From Aquiluna sp. (GTDB taxonomy: Bacteria > Actinomycetota > Actinomycetes > Actinomycetales > Microbacteriaceae), in NCBI GenBank assembly GCA_028822985.1, contig JAPKCK010000004.1, positions 1 to 64,000 on the forward strand: DNA of 64,000 bases, read 5' to 3'. Positions 36,903-46,382 of the stretch are shown in pieces. Under the pieces are notes generated by a model, which saw nothing but the letters and a program-made list of their open reading frames with translations, did no database searches and was not told where the DNA came from. Both the position numbers and the translations under genes were made by a program. Position 1 is the first letter of the stretch, and every line of letters starts with the position of its first letter.

Positions 36903-37922
36903 ATGAAACTACCTGAGCCAATTATTGTCGACCCGCAGTCCGTGCCGAGCCTGAGCTGGGGAATCATTGGACCGGGCCGGATCGCCGAGACGTTTGTAGC
37001 GGCCACTCAAAAGCACACTTCGCAGCGGTTTATTGGGGTCGCCTCAAGAACTTCGGGCCGAGCCCAGGAGTTCGCAACCAAATTCAATATCCCGAAGACC
37101 TTCGCAAACTACCAGGACCTTGTGGCTGATAAAGAGATCGATGCCGTTTACATATCAAGCCATATGTCCGATCACTTCGAGCACGCAATGCTCGCGATCA
37201 AAGCCGGAAAAAGCATTCTGGTTGAAAAGCCGATTACATACTTGCCTGAGGAGGCAGAGCAAATTTTCGCCGCAGCAAGACAGGCCAAGGTGCTCGCAAT
37301 GGAGGCCATGTGGACAAGGTATCTACCCCAGTCCACTATCTTGAGGCAGCTTCTAGCATCCGGCGACCTTGGAAAGCCGGAACTGCTAACAGCCAGCTTT
37401 TGCGCGGACAACCGGGCTGTTGAAAGACTCTGGAAACCAGGTGGCGGCGGAATAGTGTTCGACATGGGTATCTACCCGATCGCCCTTGCTCAGGAAATGC
37501 TTGGGGAGCCAAGCTCCATCGTCGCTACCGGCAGAGTTAGGCCCGACGGCATGGATGAGGAGAGTTACAGCCTTTTGAATTACGAATCTGGTGCCAGGGC
37601 GTCACTGACCATGTCAGGCGTTGCGACCCTCCCTATGCTTGCAAGCTGCTCCTTTGAAAACGCAGTGATTTCTTTGGGTGAACCGTTCTTCGTGCCATCA
37701 AGCATCAGCCTAAAAACCAAGGACTTTTATCCAGAACAGACCAACTGGGTCGATGAGTCTGGAATTGCCGGCCATGAGGGCCTCAGCTATCAGGCAACCT
37801 GGTTTGCTAAGTACCTGTCCGAAGGCAAATTCGAATCCGATGTCCATACCCACGCTCAGACAGTAGACAACATCAGAACGGCCTTTGAGATAACCAAGCA
37901 GATCGGCGCGAAGCCCTTCTAG
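36903..37922 (+). CDS. Gfo/Idh/MocA-family NAD(P)-dependent oxidoreductase
   Basis: 339 residues from ATG at 36903 (MKLPEPIIVDP), preferred over the track start 42 codons upstream because TAAACT lies seven nt before it and the extra piece is not protein-like. Rossmann motif WGIIGPGRIAETF, the EKP catalytic lysine in VEKPITYLPEEAEQ, and a C-terminal beta-sheet domain (MGIYPIALAQEMLG). It oxidises or reduces a sugar or polyol, unknown which. It is convergent with fadB with a 4-bp overlap. Confidence 0.9.
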   Translation: MKLPEPIIVDPQSVPSLSWGIIGPGRIAETFVAATQKHTSQRFIGVASRTSGRAQEFATKFNIPKTFANYQDLVADKEIDAVYISSHMSDHFEHAMLAIKAGKSILVEKPITYLPEEAEQIFAAARQAKVLAMEAMWTRYLPQSTILRQLLASGDLGKPELLTASFCADNRAVERLWKPGGGGIVFDMGIYPIALAQEMLGEPSSIVATGRVRPDGMDEESYSLLNYESGARASLTMSGVATLPMLASCSFENAVISLGEPFFVPSSISLKTKDFYPEQTNWVDESGIAGHEGLSYQATWFAKYLSEGKFESDVHTHAQTVDNIRTAFEITKQIGAKPF

Positions 37923-40039
37923 CCGCTAATCCCAACAATCATTGGGTCATGGAAGGTTCCGCCGAAAGCTCGCTCTGAGGCTCCAGTGCGATCAAGGTAA
38001 GGGGTAATTCCGCCAAGGTGGAATGGCCAAGCGGCACCCATGATCATGCCTAAGTCGATGTCCTGAGCCGACTGGACAACGCCCTCATCGAGCATCAGCT
38101 TCACTTCTTTGGCAAGACCTAGGTTTACGGATTCAAAGATTTCTTCGCTAGTGCGACCCTTACCTGCGCCATTGCCAACGATTTCCATTGCTTTTTTGTC
38201 GTAGCCCTTGATGTTTCCCTTTGCATCCCGGTCAAGTAGCTTGCCGTATTCGGCCAGCTTGTGAAGGTTCGCACTCGCGTAAAACCTGTCGCTGCTAAAA
38301 GCATGCATCGAATCGAGCACGTGGGCCCCAACCTTTAGGCCCACTAGTTCTAGCAAGTCGAAAGGATTCATTGGGAGACCAAGTGGCGCAATTGCTTCTG
38401 AGACCTGCTCGAAAGAGGCGCCCTCATCAACAGCCCGCATTGCTTCTCCGAGCAAATACCCAAGCAGCCTGTTCACGACAAACCCTGCCGAGTCAGAGGT
38501 GATTACGGCAGTCTTTCTTAGGTTTTTAGCAACATTCATGGCAGTTGCAACCGCTTGGTCCGAAGATTTAGGTGCTCTGACTACCTCAACCAGCGGCATT
38601 ACTGCGACCGGGTTGAAGAAATGAAAACCAACTACCCGCTCTGGGTGGACCAGCTTGGAACCGATTTCAGCGACCGATAGTGAGGAGGTGTTGGTTGCCA
38701 AAATGCAGTTTTCGCTGACGTGTTTTTCCAGCTCTGCAAACACTTCTTGCTTAATCTTGAGCTCCTCAAACACCGCCTCGATAACCCAGTCGCAATCGCT
38801 AAAGGCCGCGTAATCCAAAGATCCAGAAAGATTGCCGGCGTAGCGATTTCGATCATCGCCCGAAAGCCTGCCTTTTTCGACCAACTTGTCTAGCTCTCCG
38901 ATTATGTAGGACAGGCCTTTGTCGATTCGCTCCTGAGAGACATCGGTTATTACCACCGGTATTTCAAGTCTCCGCAAAAACAAAAGTGCGAACTGCGAAG
39001 CCATTAGACCGGCGCCAAGAACGCCAACCTTTGTTACCGGAACTGCCAAAGTCTTATCCGGAGCTCCCGAGGGCTTCTTCGCGTGCTTTTGAACCAGGTT
39101 AAAAGCGTAGATCGACGCGTGGAATTGGTCGGAGGCACTCAGGTCTTCAATGGCCTGGTCTTCCCTAGTGAAAGCATCTTTCTTGGTCCCAGATTTTGCC
39201 GCATCAATCAAATCAAGCGCCACGTATGGCGACAGCGGAACGGAACCGAGTTTTTGCCGAACGGTTTTTCTAGCGATTGCAACAGCCGGCGACCAAATGG
39301 TCGCCTTTTCAACCTTGCCCGGCTCGTTCTTGCGCTTTACCTTCTTGCCGCCCAACACATCGTCGGCCCAATCCAGTGACTGCTCCAAAAACCTCGGTGA
39401 ATCAAACATCACATCGGCAATGCCAAGCTCCAGGGCTTCGGCAGGCTTCAGCATCCGGTTTTGCTTTAAAGGATTTTCAATTATTACCTTCAGTGCATTT
39501 CTGATCCCAATTAGGTTAGGCAGCAAATATGCGCCTCCCCAACCCGGAATCAACCCGAGGAAAACCTCGGGTAGTGCAATTGCCGGCGCAGCTTGATTCA
39601 CGGTTCGATAATGCGCATTCAGGGCAACCTCGAGCCCGCCGCCAAGAGCAAGACCGTTGATGAACACGAAGCTCGGGACTCCTAAATCAGACAACTTATC
39701 CAGCGCCCAGTGACCCATTTCGCCTATTAGGCGCCCGGAGTGGCGGTCTTTTAGGCCTTGGACCTTGGTTAGATCAACCCCGGCGGCTAAGTAGTAAGGC
39801 TTTCCGGTAACTGCAACTGCATGAATCTCTTTGTTTGCGGCACGTTTTTTGAGCTCGTCAAGTGTTCCAGCAAACTCCAACAGCGTGTGTGGCCCGAGTG
39901 TATTCGGCCGGGTGTGGTCCTTGCCGTTATCCAGGGTTATGAGCGCAATCACACGACCTGAACGCAAAGTTACGTCAGAGACAAACGAATGGCTGATGAT
40001 TTCATCGGTGTCCGTAAGTAGCGGTGCGAAGTCCTGCAT
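37919..40039 (-). CDS. fadB: Multifunctional enoyl-CoA hydratase / 3-hydroxyacyl-CoA dehydrogenase
   Basis: 706 residues from ATG at 40039, chosen since GGAAGGG and AGAAAG lie before it and the track start is inside the thiolase gene. Crotonase domain (about 20-250) with oxyanion loops AAGVDL and NGLALGGGLEVA; NAD-binding hydroxyacyl-CoA dehydrogenase domain (about 320-500) with GVLGAGLMASQ, ATNTSSLSVAEI and GFHFFNPV; C-terminal 3HCDH domains. It does steps two and three of fatty-acid beta-oxidation. The dinucleotide loop reads GAGLMA where GAGxMG is common. Directly follows fadA. Confidence 0.94.
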   Translation of the reverse strand: MQDFAPLLTDTDEIISHSFVSDVTLRSGRVIALITLDNGKDHTRPNTLGPHTLLEFAGTLDELKKRAANKEIHAVAVTGKPYYLAAGVDLTKVQGLKDRHSGRLIGEMGHWALDKLSDLGVPSFVFINGLALGGGLEVALNAHYRTVNQAAPAIALPEVFLGLIPGWGGAYLLPNLIGIRNALKVIIENPLKQNRMLKPAEALELGIADVMFDSPRFLEQSLDWADDVLGGKKVKRKNEPGKVEKATIWSPAVAIARKTVRQKLGSVPLSPYVALDLIDAAKSGTKKDAFTREDQAIEDLSASDQFHASIYAFNLVQKHAKKPSGAPDKTLAVPVTKVGVLGAGLMASQFALLFLRRLEIPVVITDVSQERIDKGLSYIIGELDKLVEKGRLSGDDRNRYAGNLSGSLDYAAFSDCDWVIEAVFEELKIKQEVFAELEKHVSENCILATNTSSLSVAEIGSKLVHPERVVGFHFFNPVAVMPLVEVVRAPKSSDQAVATAMNVAKNLRKTAVITSDSAGFVVNRLLGYLLGEAMRAVDEGASFEQVSEAIAPLGLPMNPFDLLELVGLKVGAHVLDSMHAFSSDRFYASANLHKLAEYGKLLDRDAKGNIKGYDKKAMEIVGNGAGKGRTSEEIFESVNLGLAKEVKLMLDEGVVQSAQDIDLGMIMGAAWPFHLGGITPYLDRTGASERAFGGTFHDPMIVGISG

Positions 40040-40043
40040 CTTT

Positions 40044-41231
40044 CTAGCCCTTCCAATTACTGTTTTCCCAAACCACGCTGCCGCCCATACCGAGGCCGAT
40101 GCACATGGTGGTGAGGCCGAAGCGAACTTCTGGGTGCTCTTCAAACTGCTTAGCAAGTTGATTCATTAGCCGCACGCCGCTTGAGGCAAGCGGGTGGCCA
40201 AACGCGATTGCTCCGCCATATTTATTTACTCGTGCGTCGTCGTCTGCAATCCCGAAGTGGTCTAAAAATGACAGCACTTGGACCGCAAAGGCCTCGTTGA
40301 TTTCAAACAGACCGATGTCTTCGATTTTTAGCCCGGCTTTTTCAAGAGCTTTTTCGGTGGCTGGAATTGGGCCGATGCCCATGATCTCTGGCGCTACACC
40401 CGCAAAGCCAAAGGAAACGAGCTTCATTTTTGGCTTTAGACCGTGCTTAGCCAAAGCTCGCTCACCAGCCAAAAGCGCAACTGTCGCGCCATCGGTTAGT
40501 GGAGAAGCGTTGCCGGCGGTTACTTTTCCGTGAGCACGGAAAGGGGTTTTGAGCCCCTGCATGCCCTCGATCGTTGACTCCGGTCGCATGAGCTCATCTT
40601 GTGAAACTAGGGACCAACCGGCATCGCTGCCAGCCGAGACCGATATCAAATCCGGCTGAATTTTATTGTCCTTATAGGCTCTGGCCGCCTTTTGCTGAGA
40701 TGAGACCGCGAACGCGTCTGCTCTGTCTTTTGTCAGCGCTGGAAAACGATCGTGAATTTTCTCGGCTGTGCAACCCATGTTTAGGGCGTCTGGACTAACT
40801 AGCTTTTCAGACAGAAACCTAGGGTTTGGGTCTGCATCGAAGCCCATTGGGTGTCGACCCATGTGCTCAACACCACCGGCCAAGACAAGGTCATATGCGC
40901 CGATTCCGATTGAGCTTCCGGTCGTGGTTACAGCAGTCATTGCTCCGGCACACATCCGATCTATGGCAAAACCGGGAACGCTTTCTGGAAGACCAGCCAA
41001 GATGCTAGCCGTTCGGCCAATAGTTAGGCCTTGATCGCCCTGCTGGGTGGTGGCCGCGATTGCTACGTCGTCGATTGCTGCGCGGTCTAAGTCTGGGTGT
41101 CGCTCCAAAAGACCGATCATCGCCTTCACGATTAGGTCATCGGCTCGGGTGTTCCAGTAAACCCCCTTCTCGCCAGCTTTTCCGAATGGGGTTCTGACTC
41201 CGTCTACGAAGTAGACATCTTGAGGTTGCAT
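40044..41231 (-). CDS. fadA: Thiolase (acetyl-CoA C-acyltransferase)
   Basis: 395 residues. Nucleophile cysteine in DRMCAGAMTAV (about 88), GHPLASSG with the active His (about 350), and the second cysteine in TMCIGLGMGGS (about 382). It performs the last, thiolytic step of beta-oxidation and is the partner of FadB encoded 4 bp further on. Its start overlaps the stop of the acyl-CoA oxidase gene by 1 nt. Confidence 0.95.
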   Translation of the reverse strand: MQPQDVYFVDGVRTPFGKAGEKGVYWNTRADDLIVKAMIGLLERHPDLDRAAIDDVAIAATTQQGDQGLTIGRTASILAGLPESVPGFAIDRMCAGAMTAVTTTGSSIGIGAYDLVLAGGVEHMGRHPMGFDADPNPRFLSEKLVSPDALNMGCTAEKIHDRFPALTKDRADAFAVSSQQKAARAYKDNKIQPDLISVSAGSDAGWSLVSQDELMRPESTIEGMQGLKTPFRAHGKVTAGNASPLTDGATVALLAGERALAKHGLKPKMKLVSFGFAGVAPEIMGIGPIPATEKALEKAGLKIEDIGLFEINEAFAVQVLSFLDHFGIADDDARVNKYGGAIAFGHPLASSGVRLMNQLAKQFEEHPEVRFGLTTMCIGLGMGGSVVWENSNWKG

Positions 41232-43195
41232 TATTTCCTAACTAATTGCGAGCGTGTTGCTTGTCGTTCCTTCTCATCCGCGGCCAAAGTAGTGCGGACC
41301 AGACCTGGTGTTAGCAAGAATGCGTCAACCAGGCTCTCGGCGTGAGGCCTTAGTCTTGGCAACAGTCTGGTGTCGATATATTCAGTTATTGCCTCGGCTC
41401 GCGAGGAAGATAGTCGGCCGTTGATCAAGTACCAGGACAAGTTCTCTTCCAAAACACTGAAACCATAGAGGTCTCTTAGCCAAGTCAGAATTTGCTTGGA
41501 GTCTTCATCCTCAATTGTCTTTAGGGCTGACGTAAATGCCTCCCACAGGATTAGTTCGCCATGTGCTTTTGCCGCAAGAATCAGATCATTCTGATAGCGG
41601 TTAAACAGCTCAGCTTGCTTTTGAGCATTTTTGGGGCCAGAGTGCTTCAGGTTGTTTGCCAGCTTCGCAACCATGGTGTGGACTCGGTCGGTCAAAAGCT
41701 GTTGCTGGTGATCTTCTTCCTTCACGTAGCCAACTGAACGAGCGGTGGAGCCAAAGTCAACCATCTTCTGAGCGAGACCCCTTAGGCCGCCGCGATTAAT
41801 TGTCGCCTCTCCAACTTGGCCGGCAACATAGCTTGCAAGGGTTCCAAAATCAGGGGACTTGAAGGCTTTTGCGTAGTCGCCCAAGAGGCGCTTGGCCACA
41901 AGCTGAAGCATGACATTATTGTCGCCTTCAAAAGTGACATAAACATCGAGGTCTGCTCGAAGTCCCGTCAATCGGTGTTCGGCCATAAAGCCCTGACCAC
42001 CGCATGCCTCGCGGCATTCTTGAACGGTCTCTAGCGCATACCAAGAACTGAGTGCCTTGGAAGCTGCGGCTACGGTTTCAAGATCCTGTCTTGACTCATC
42101 GGTGTCGTTTTCACCGGTAAAGACAGCGTGGAATTGGTCAAGAAGTTCCTGGTGGGTAAAGACTTGGGCATAGGTTCTAGCCAAAAGCGGCAAAAGCCTG
42201 CGCTGGTGACGTCCATAATCCATGATGGTTTTTTCTTCACCATCTGGTCCTGGAAACTGTTTGCGCTCAAGCGAATATCTTATGGCAATGTCTAGGGCAA
42301 GCTTCTGAGCGTTGACAACGCCGCCGGTGAGAGAGACTCTCCCTTGAACCAAAGCGCCGAGCTGAGTAAAGAATCTTCTTCCGGACGATTCGATAACCGA
42401 GGTGTAAACACCGTCTTCGCTTACGTCTGCGTATCGGTTTAGAAGGTTTGTCCGTGGAACTCTGACGCTATCGAAATACAATCTTCCGTTGTCAATTCCG
42501 TTTAGACCGCCCTTTAAGCCGTCATCTTCACTGCCAACCCCGGGCAAGAGCTTGCCGCGCTTGCGAATCGGAACGTAGAAGGCATGGACACCGTGCTTTT
42601 CACCGCCGGTGTAAAGCTGTGCAAACACAACCGCAGCGTGACCGTGGAGTGCTGCGTTTCCCAAGTAATCCTTGTAGCTGTGTCGATCCGGTGTGTGGAT
42701 AACAAACTCTTTAGTGTCGGCGTCGTAGGTGGCAGTTGTTCCAATCGATGCCACGTCAGAGCCATGTCCAGTCTCGGTCATCGCGAAGGCCCCGGGAATC
42801 TCGGTACTAACGGCACTGCCTAAAAAGGTCTTGTGGTGATATTCGGTTCCTAGATACAAAATCGCAGAACTGAACAATCCGTACTGGACGCCGTATTTAA
42901 TCTGCAACGAAGGATCCGCAAAAACCAGCTCTTCGAAACTAGAAAGCGAGGCTCCAGGATTCATGGATCCACCAAACTCAGCCTGAAAACCGTGCTGCGT
43001 TGCTCCGGCATCAACCAGGGTTCGAAGCTGCTTCAGAACTGTCTCTCGATGCTCAGCCATGGGCTGGCCCTCTTGTTTGAAAAGCTTGTGTTCCTCTATC
43101 ACCGAGCGGGTGTGACGACGAACGTCCGCCCACCTGCCAAGGATTCTTTCCCCGGTTGCCTCGACGTCTAGTTGAATGTCCTCATTGATATTCAT
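41231..43195 (-). CDS. Acyl-CoA oxidase/dehydrogenase, long form
   Basis: 654 residues, longer than ordinary acyl-CoA dehydrogenases (about 380) and close to acyl-CoA oxidases: an N-terminal helical extension, the FAD-contact sequence AMTETGHGSDVASIGTTA, a middle beta domain (VPRTNLLNRYADVSEDG), CGGQGFMAEHRL near the catalytic region, and an extra C-terminal helical domain (about 470-654). It should introduce the first double bond into acyl-CoA with FAD; if a true oxidase it makes peroxide. First gene of the oxidase-fadA-fadB operon. Confidence 0.9.
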   Translation of the reverse strand: MNINEDIQLDVEATGERILGRWADVRRHTRSVIEEHKLFKQEGQPMAEHRETVLKQLRTLVDAGATQHGFQAEFGGSMNPGASLSSFEELVFADPSLQIKYGVQYGLFSSAILYLGTEYHHKTFLGSAVSTEIPGAFAMTETGHGSDVASIGTTATYDADTKEFVIHTPDRHSYKDYLGNAALHGHAAVVFAQLYTGGEKHGVHAFYVPIRKRGKLLPGVGSEDDGLKGGLNGIDNGRLYFDSVRVPRTNLLNRYADVSEDGVYTSVIESSGRRFFTQLGALVQGRVSLTGGVVNAQKLALDIAIRYSLERKQFPGPDGEEKTIMDYGRHQRRLLPLLARTYAQVFTHQELLDQFHAVFTGENDTDESRQDLETVAAASKALSSWYALETVQECREACGGQGFMAEHRLTGLRADLDVYVTFEGDNNVMLQLVAKRLLGDYAKAFKSPDFGTLASYVAGQVGEATINRGGLRGLAQKMVDFGSTARSVGYVKEEDHQQQLLTDRVHTMVAKLANNLKHSGPKNAQKQAELFNRYQNDLILAAKAHGELILWEAFTSALKTIEDEDSKQILTWLRDLYGFSVLEENLSWYLINGRLSSSRAEAITEYIDTRLLPRLRPHAESLVDAFLLTPGLVRTTLAADEKERQATRSQLVRK

Positions 43196-43352
43196 TTCTC
43201 ACCTCAGCCTCTAGTAAAGGACAGAATCACACTCTCGCCAAGAGGTGTTTAGAAACTTTGTGACTGCGCACAATCCGCGTCATTTGATGATTTGTTTATT
43301 TAGAGCTTTCCTACAAAAAGAGCATGCGCTTTTGCTTTATAACTAACAAGAA

Positions 43353-44132
43353 CTAATTACCCTCAAACTTGGCGGGCTGCTTGGTCATGAACGCCTCAAT
43401 GCCTCTTGCAACGTCTTTTGTCTGCATCAGGGAGGCTAGCCTCTGAAACACCTGCTTTTTTTCTTGCTCCGAATCGATTGCTCTTGCCGAGGCAAGTGTG
43501 GCCTGCACAGCAAGCGGTGCCTGGCTGGAAACTCGTTTGGCGATTTCCAGAGCTTTATTAAACTCTTCGCCGGGTTCGCAAACTTGAGTTACTAAGTTCA
43601 TGGCTAGCGCCTGCTGGGCATCAAAGCTGTCTCCGGTTAGTAAATAACGCATGGCATTTGCGTGTCCCGCGACTGCCGGAAACCTTATGGTTCCTCCGCC
43701 AAAAGGCATGATGCCCCGACTAACTTCTAGCTGAGCAAATCTTGAGTCGGTTGCCGCGACTACAACATCGCTTGCCAAAGCTAATTCCACTCCCAGGGTG
43801 AAGCAAGTCCCCCTAGTTGCCATAACCACTGGCTTTGAAACCTGTTTGGTTGTGATTCCCCAGGGGTCCAACCCGCCCTCCGGGACCATGTGAAGCTTGC
43901 CTGCGGCAAGCTTTGGCCCAACATCTTGCAAATCGAGACCAGCGGTGAAGTGGTCGCCGTGGGCGAAGACCAAACCAACTCTTAGATTGTGGTCGGTATC
44001 AAGCTTGCCGTAGGCAAGTGACAGTTCGCGAAGCATCTGCTCGTCCGCAGCGTTTAGCTTCTCGGGGCGATTCAGGCCAATAAGTAAAATGTGCCCTTGG
44101 GTTTCTAGAGTAATTCTGGTCATCGTCGACAT
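43353..44132 (-). CDS. Enoyl-CoA hydratase/isomerase family protein
   Basis: 259 residues, single crotonase domain: HFTAGLDLQDV and GTCFTLGVELALASDV are the two oxyanion-hole loops, followed by EVSRGIMPFGGG. The glutamate usual for hydratase activity in the second loop region is not obvious, so isomerase or another CoA activity is possible. It sits upstream of the beta-oxidation operon on the same strand with a 157-bp gap. TAATCT seven nt before the ATG points to a leaderless mRNA. Confidence 0.88.
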   Translation of the reverse strand: MSTMTRITLETQGHILLIGLNRPEKLNAADEQMLRELSLAYGKLDTDHNLRVGLVFAHGDHFTAGLDLQDVGPKLAAGKLHMVPEGGLDPWGITTKQVSKPVVMATRGTCFTLGVELALASDVVVAATDSRFAQLEVSRGIMPFGGGTIRFPAVAGHANAMRYLLTGDSFDAQQALAMNLVTQVCEPGEEFNKALEIAKRVSSQAPLAVQATLASARAIDSEQEKKQVFQRLASLMQTKDVARGIEAFMTKQPAKFEGN

Positions 44133-44249
44133 GGCTCAAAGATTAGACGCTGTTAGTCCAGTTGCGCCAATATCTGGTTCAAATACTGCAAAGGGATTTG
44201 GTGTTTGTCCGCCCTGAGTCCAGCCGTTTACATGCGTCGGACACGATAA

Positions 44250-44501
44250 CTAGCGGCGTTTTCCGTTTGGCAAAGTGAGGATTATCGAGCCGATAATTAG
44301 GCCCATTAGTGGAACTATGCCCAGGGCCCAGCTAATGCTTATGCCGAAGATGGCCGCGAACCCGGTGAAGGCATTAAAGACCATTGCTATCCAAGGCTTT
44401 AGCCTTTTGCGCCTCGATAAAACGGCCAGAAGTATGTTGATTACCGCCACGCCTCCCAATAGAACAAGGATGGTTGCAACTAGTGCCGCTAGATCTTCCA
44501 T
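44250..44501 (-). CDS. Small three-helix membrane protein
   Basis: 83 residues: helices at about 4-27, 33-56 and 58-77, ending in the basic tail PNGKRR. No family recognised. It follows another small membrane protein gene on the same strand with a 25-bp gap, so they may be cotranscribed. GATAAT lies five nt before the ATG. Confidence 0.62.
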   Translation of the reverse strand: MEDLAALVATILVLLGGVAVINILLAVLSRRKRLKPWIAMVFNAFTGFAAIFGISISWALGIVPLMGLIIGSIILTLPNGKRR

Positions 44502-44526
44502 AGCTAATTATCTCAAGTGATTGCGA

Positions 44527-44769
44527 CTAGAGGTTCGCGGATTTTTTCGCCTTCCGGCTGGACATCCAAAGCCAAAAAAACAAAATTAGGAGCCCCAATA
44601 AAGAGGAGCTCAGTCCAAAAGTAGCTAGGCCGAGCGCCCAGAACTCCTCGACCAGAAAGCCTTTGTCATCGACGTAATTTGGAGAGAGGTTGTAATAAAG
44701 AATCAGCAGAACAGACATCGACGTGGTCACACCGAGTGCCCTGAATAAAATCTTCTGTCCTGTATTCAT
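44527..44769 (-). CDS. Small two-helix membrane protein
   Basis: 80 residues: one helix at about 9-27, an external loop (NLSPNYVDDKGFLVE) and a second helix at about 44-68, ending with a strongly basic tail (SSRKAKKSANL). Unknown function. TAGGCT sits seven nt before the ATG, the same leaderless pattern as neighbours. Divergent from the nitroreductase. Confidence 0.65.
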   Translation of the reverse strand: MNTGQKILFRALGVTTSMSVLLILYYNLSPNYVDDKGFLVEEFWALGLATFGLSSSLLGLLILFFWLWMSSRKAKKSANL

Positions 44770-44830
44770 GATCGGAAGCCTAGCTGCGACAAAGTAAGCA
44801 ACTAATTCAGAACTCGCGTAACATTCAAGG

Positions 44831-45523
44831 ATGCTTAGCTATGAAAATTGGAAACAACTAACCCAGTCCAGACGATCCACCAGAGACTTCCTGGACTCAC
44901 CCATCGAACCAGGTGTTCTAACCGAAATTCTCTCCGACGGCCTCACTGCACCCAGCTGGTCGAACACGAGGCCCTTTGTAGTGGCGGTTGCCGAAGGTGA
45001 GCAGCGCGATCGAATAAGTAAACGTCTGATCGCTAGGTTGCGGGAATCGACTGAGCTTCCAAACCTAGGAGCCAAGCCGGACTTTACACACGAGATTCCC
45101 TATCCAAAGGGACTTGATGAGCGAAGCCAAGCCGTTGGAAAAGGCATCTACGACACCCTAGGCATTGACAGAAAAGACACGGCCGCAAGATTTAGCTTCT
45201 TAGAACGAAACTACGAGTTCTTTGGCGCACCAACAGCACTGTTCTTTTTCACACACCGCGGCCTAGACCAGTTCGGAACGCTCGATCTTGGACTGTTTAT
45301 GGAGAACGTGATGCTGGCGGCCAACGCAAAAGGGTTAGGGACTTGTGCCCAGGGCTACCTGGGTGGACACCCTGACATTATTCGCTCTGAATTTGAAGTT
45401 AGTGATGACTACGCGTTAGTTTGCGGGATGTCGATCGGATACCCATCCGAACACCCCATCAATGGCTGGCACGCGGAAAGACTCCCGATAACCGACTTGC
45501 TTCTCAGCCCCAAAAACCACTGA
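44831..45523 (+). CDS. Nitroreductase-family FMN oxidoreductase
   Basis: 230 residues: SRRSTRDFLDSPIE at the start (FMN phosphate-binding arginines), APSWSNTRPF, then LGTCAQGYLGGHPDIIR and the IGYPSEH end motif. It reduces nitro compounds, quinones or flavin-linked substrates with NAD(P)H. TAACAT six nt before the ATG suggests a leaderless start. No operon partner. Confidence 0.9.
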   Translation: MLSYENWKQLTQSRRSTRDFLDSPIEPGVLTEILSDGLTAPSWSNTRPFVVAVAEGEQRDRISKRLIARLRESTELPNLGAKPDFTHEIPYPKGLDERSQAVGKGIYDTLGIDRKDTAARFSFLERNYEFFGAPTALFFFTHRGLDQFGTLDLGLFMENVMLAANAKGLGTCAQGYLGGHPDIIRSEFEVSDDYALVCGMSIGYPSEHPINGWHAERLPITDLLLSPKNH

Positions 45524-45652
45524 CCGCATTTATGCGCCCAGTGTGAACATTGGCTAAACGCTGGAATGTAAGTCGTGGCTGTCGGTTGCAATGAATATAC
45601 GTCCCGAGACTTTCGTTCCGTATTCCATTCAGATCGAAACATTGAGGAAATC

Positions 45653-46093
45653 ATGACAGACAAGAACATAGTTGAAGTAGCAGTCGAAGCGGGAACTTTC
45701 ACCACTCTTGCAGCAGCACTGGGCGCAGCTGACCTAGTAGCAACCCTGCAGAGCGAAGGACCTTTCACAGTCTTCGCACCAACAGACGATGCCTTTGCGG
45801 CCCTTCCAGAGGGTCTAGTAGCAGCACTATTGCTACCAGAAAACGTAGACGCCCTAAAGTCAATCCTGACCTACCACGTAGTGTCCGGTCAGGTTCATGC
45901 CGCAGACGTCACCACCGGTGATGTTCCAACAGTCGAGGGCTCAACAATGGCCGTTGACACATCTGACGGCGTAGTTATCAACGGCACCGCCAAGGTAACT
46001 GCAACCGACATCGCAGCTTCAAACGGTGTTATCCACGTAATCGACGCAGTACTAGTTCCAGCAGGCGTCGACGCAGCAGCATTGCTTGCGTAA
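45653..46093 (+). CDS. Fasciclin-domain protein without signal peptide
   Basis: 146 residues from ATG at 45653, with TTGAGGAA upstream; the track start is 26 codons too early. It is a single FAS1 domain (about 5-145): H1 motif [25 protein letters not shown] and the H2 end [16 protein letters not shown]1 proteins act in adhesion outside cells, yet this one has no leader, unlike the paralogue next door. It is either kept inside, exported by another route, or a copy that lost its signal. About 80 percent identical by eye to the next gene over the domain. Confidence 0.88.
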   Translation: MTDKNIVEVAVEAGTFTTLAAALGAADLVATLQSEGPFTVFAPTDDAFAALPEGLVAALLLPENVDALKSILTYHVVSGQVHAADVTTGDVPTVEGSTMAVDTSDGVVINGTAKVTATDIAASNGVIHVIDAVLVPAGVDAAALLA

Positions 46094-46113
46094 TTCGTAA
46101 CTAAGTTACAACG

Positions 46114-46143
46114 GAAGAACCAGGGAGAGATCCCTGGTTCTTC
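46114..46143 (+). terminator. Terminator after first fasciclin gene
   Basis: Perfect 13-bp stem GAAGAACCAGGGA / TCCCTGGTTCTTC with tetraloop GAGA, then TATTT. The sister gene has the same loop with a covarying stem. Confidence 0.9.
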
Positions 46144-46382
46144 TATTTAACCGGGCTTGCGAGACAAGAAACCCCCGCCAGACAGATTCGCCTTTCTGTC
46201 CTCCTTACCACAGCCCTTCCCCTGGAATTTACTGAGACTGCATTGCCAGTCTTCTCCTAGAAATAACTCAGTCAATTGCCACCGCGCTACCACGGAACTC
46301 AAATTTTCGATTGTTAACCTTTGAGAGCGTTTCGGGACTTTCGAAGCGCTTTGACCCAACACCCGAGAAAAATCGAGGCACG

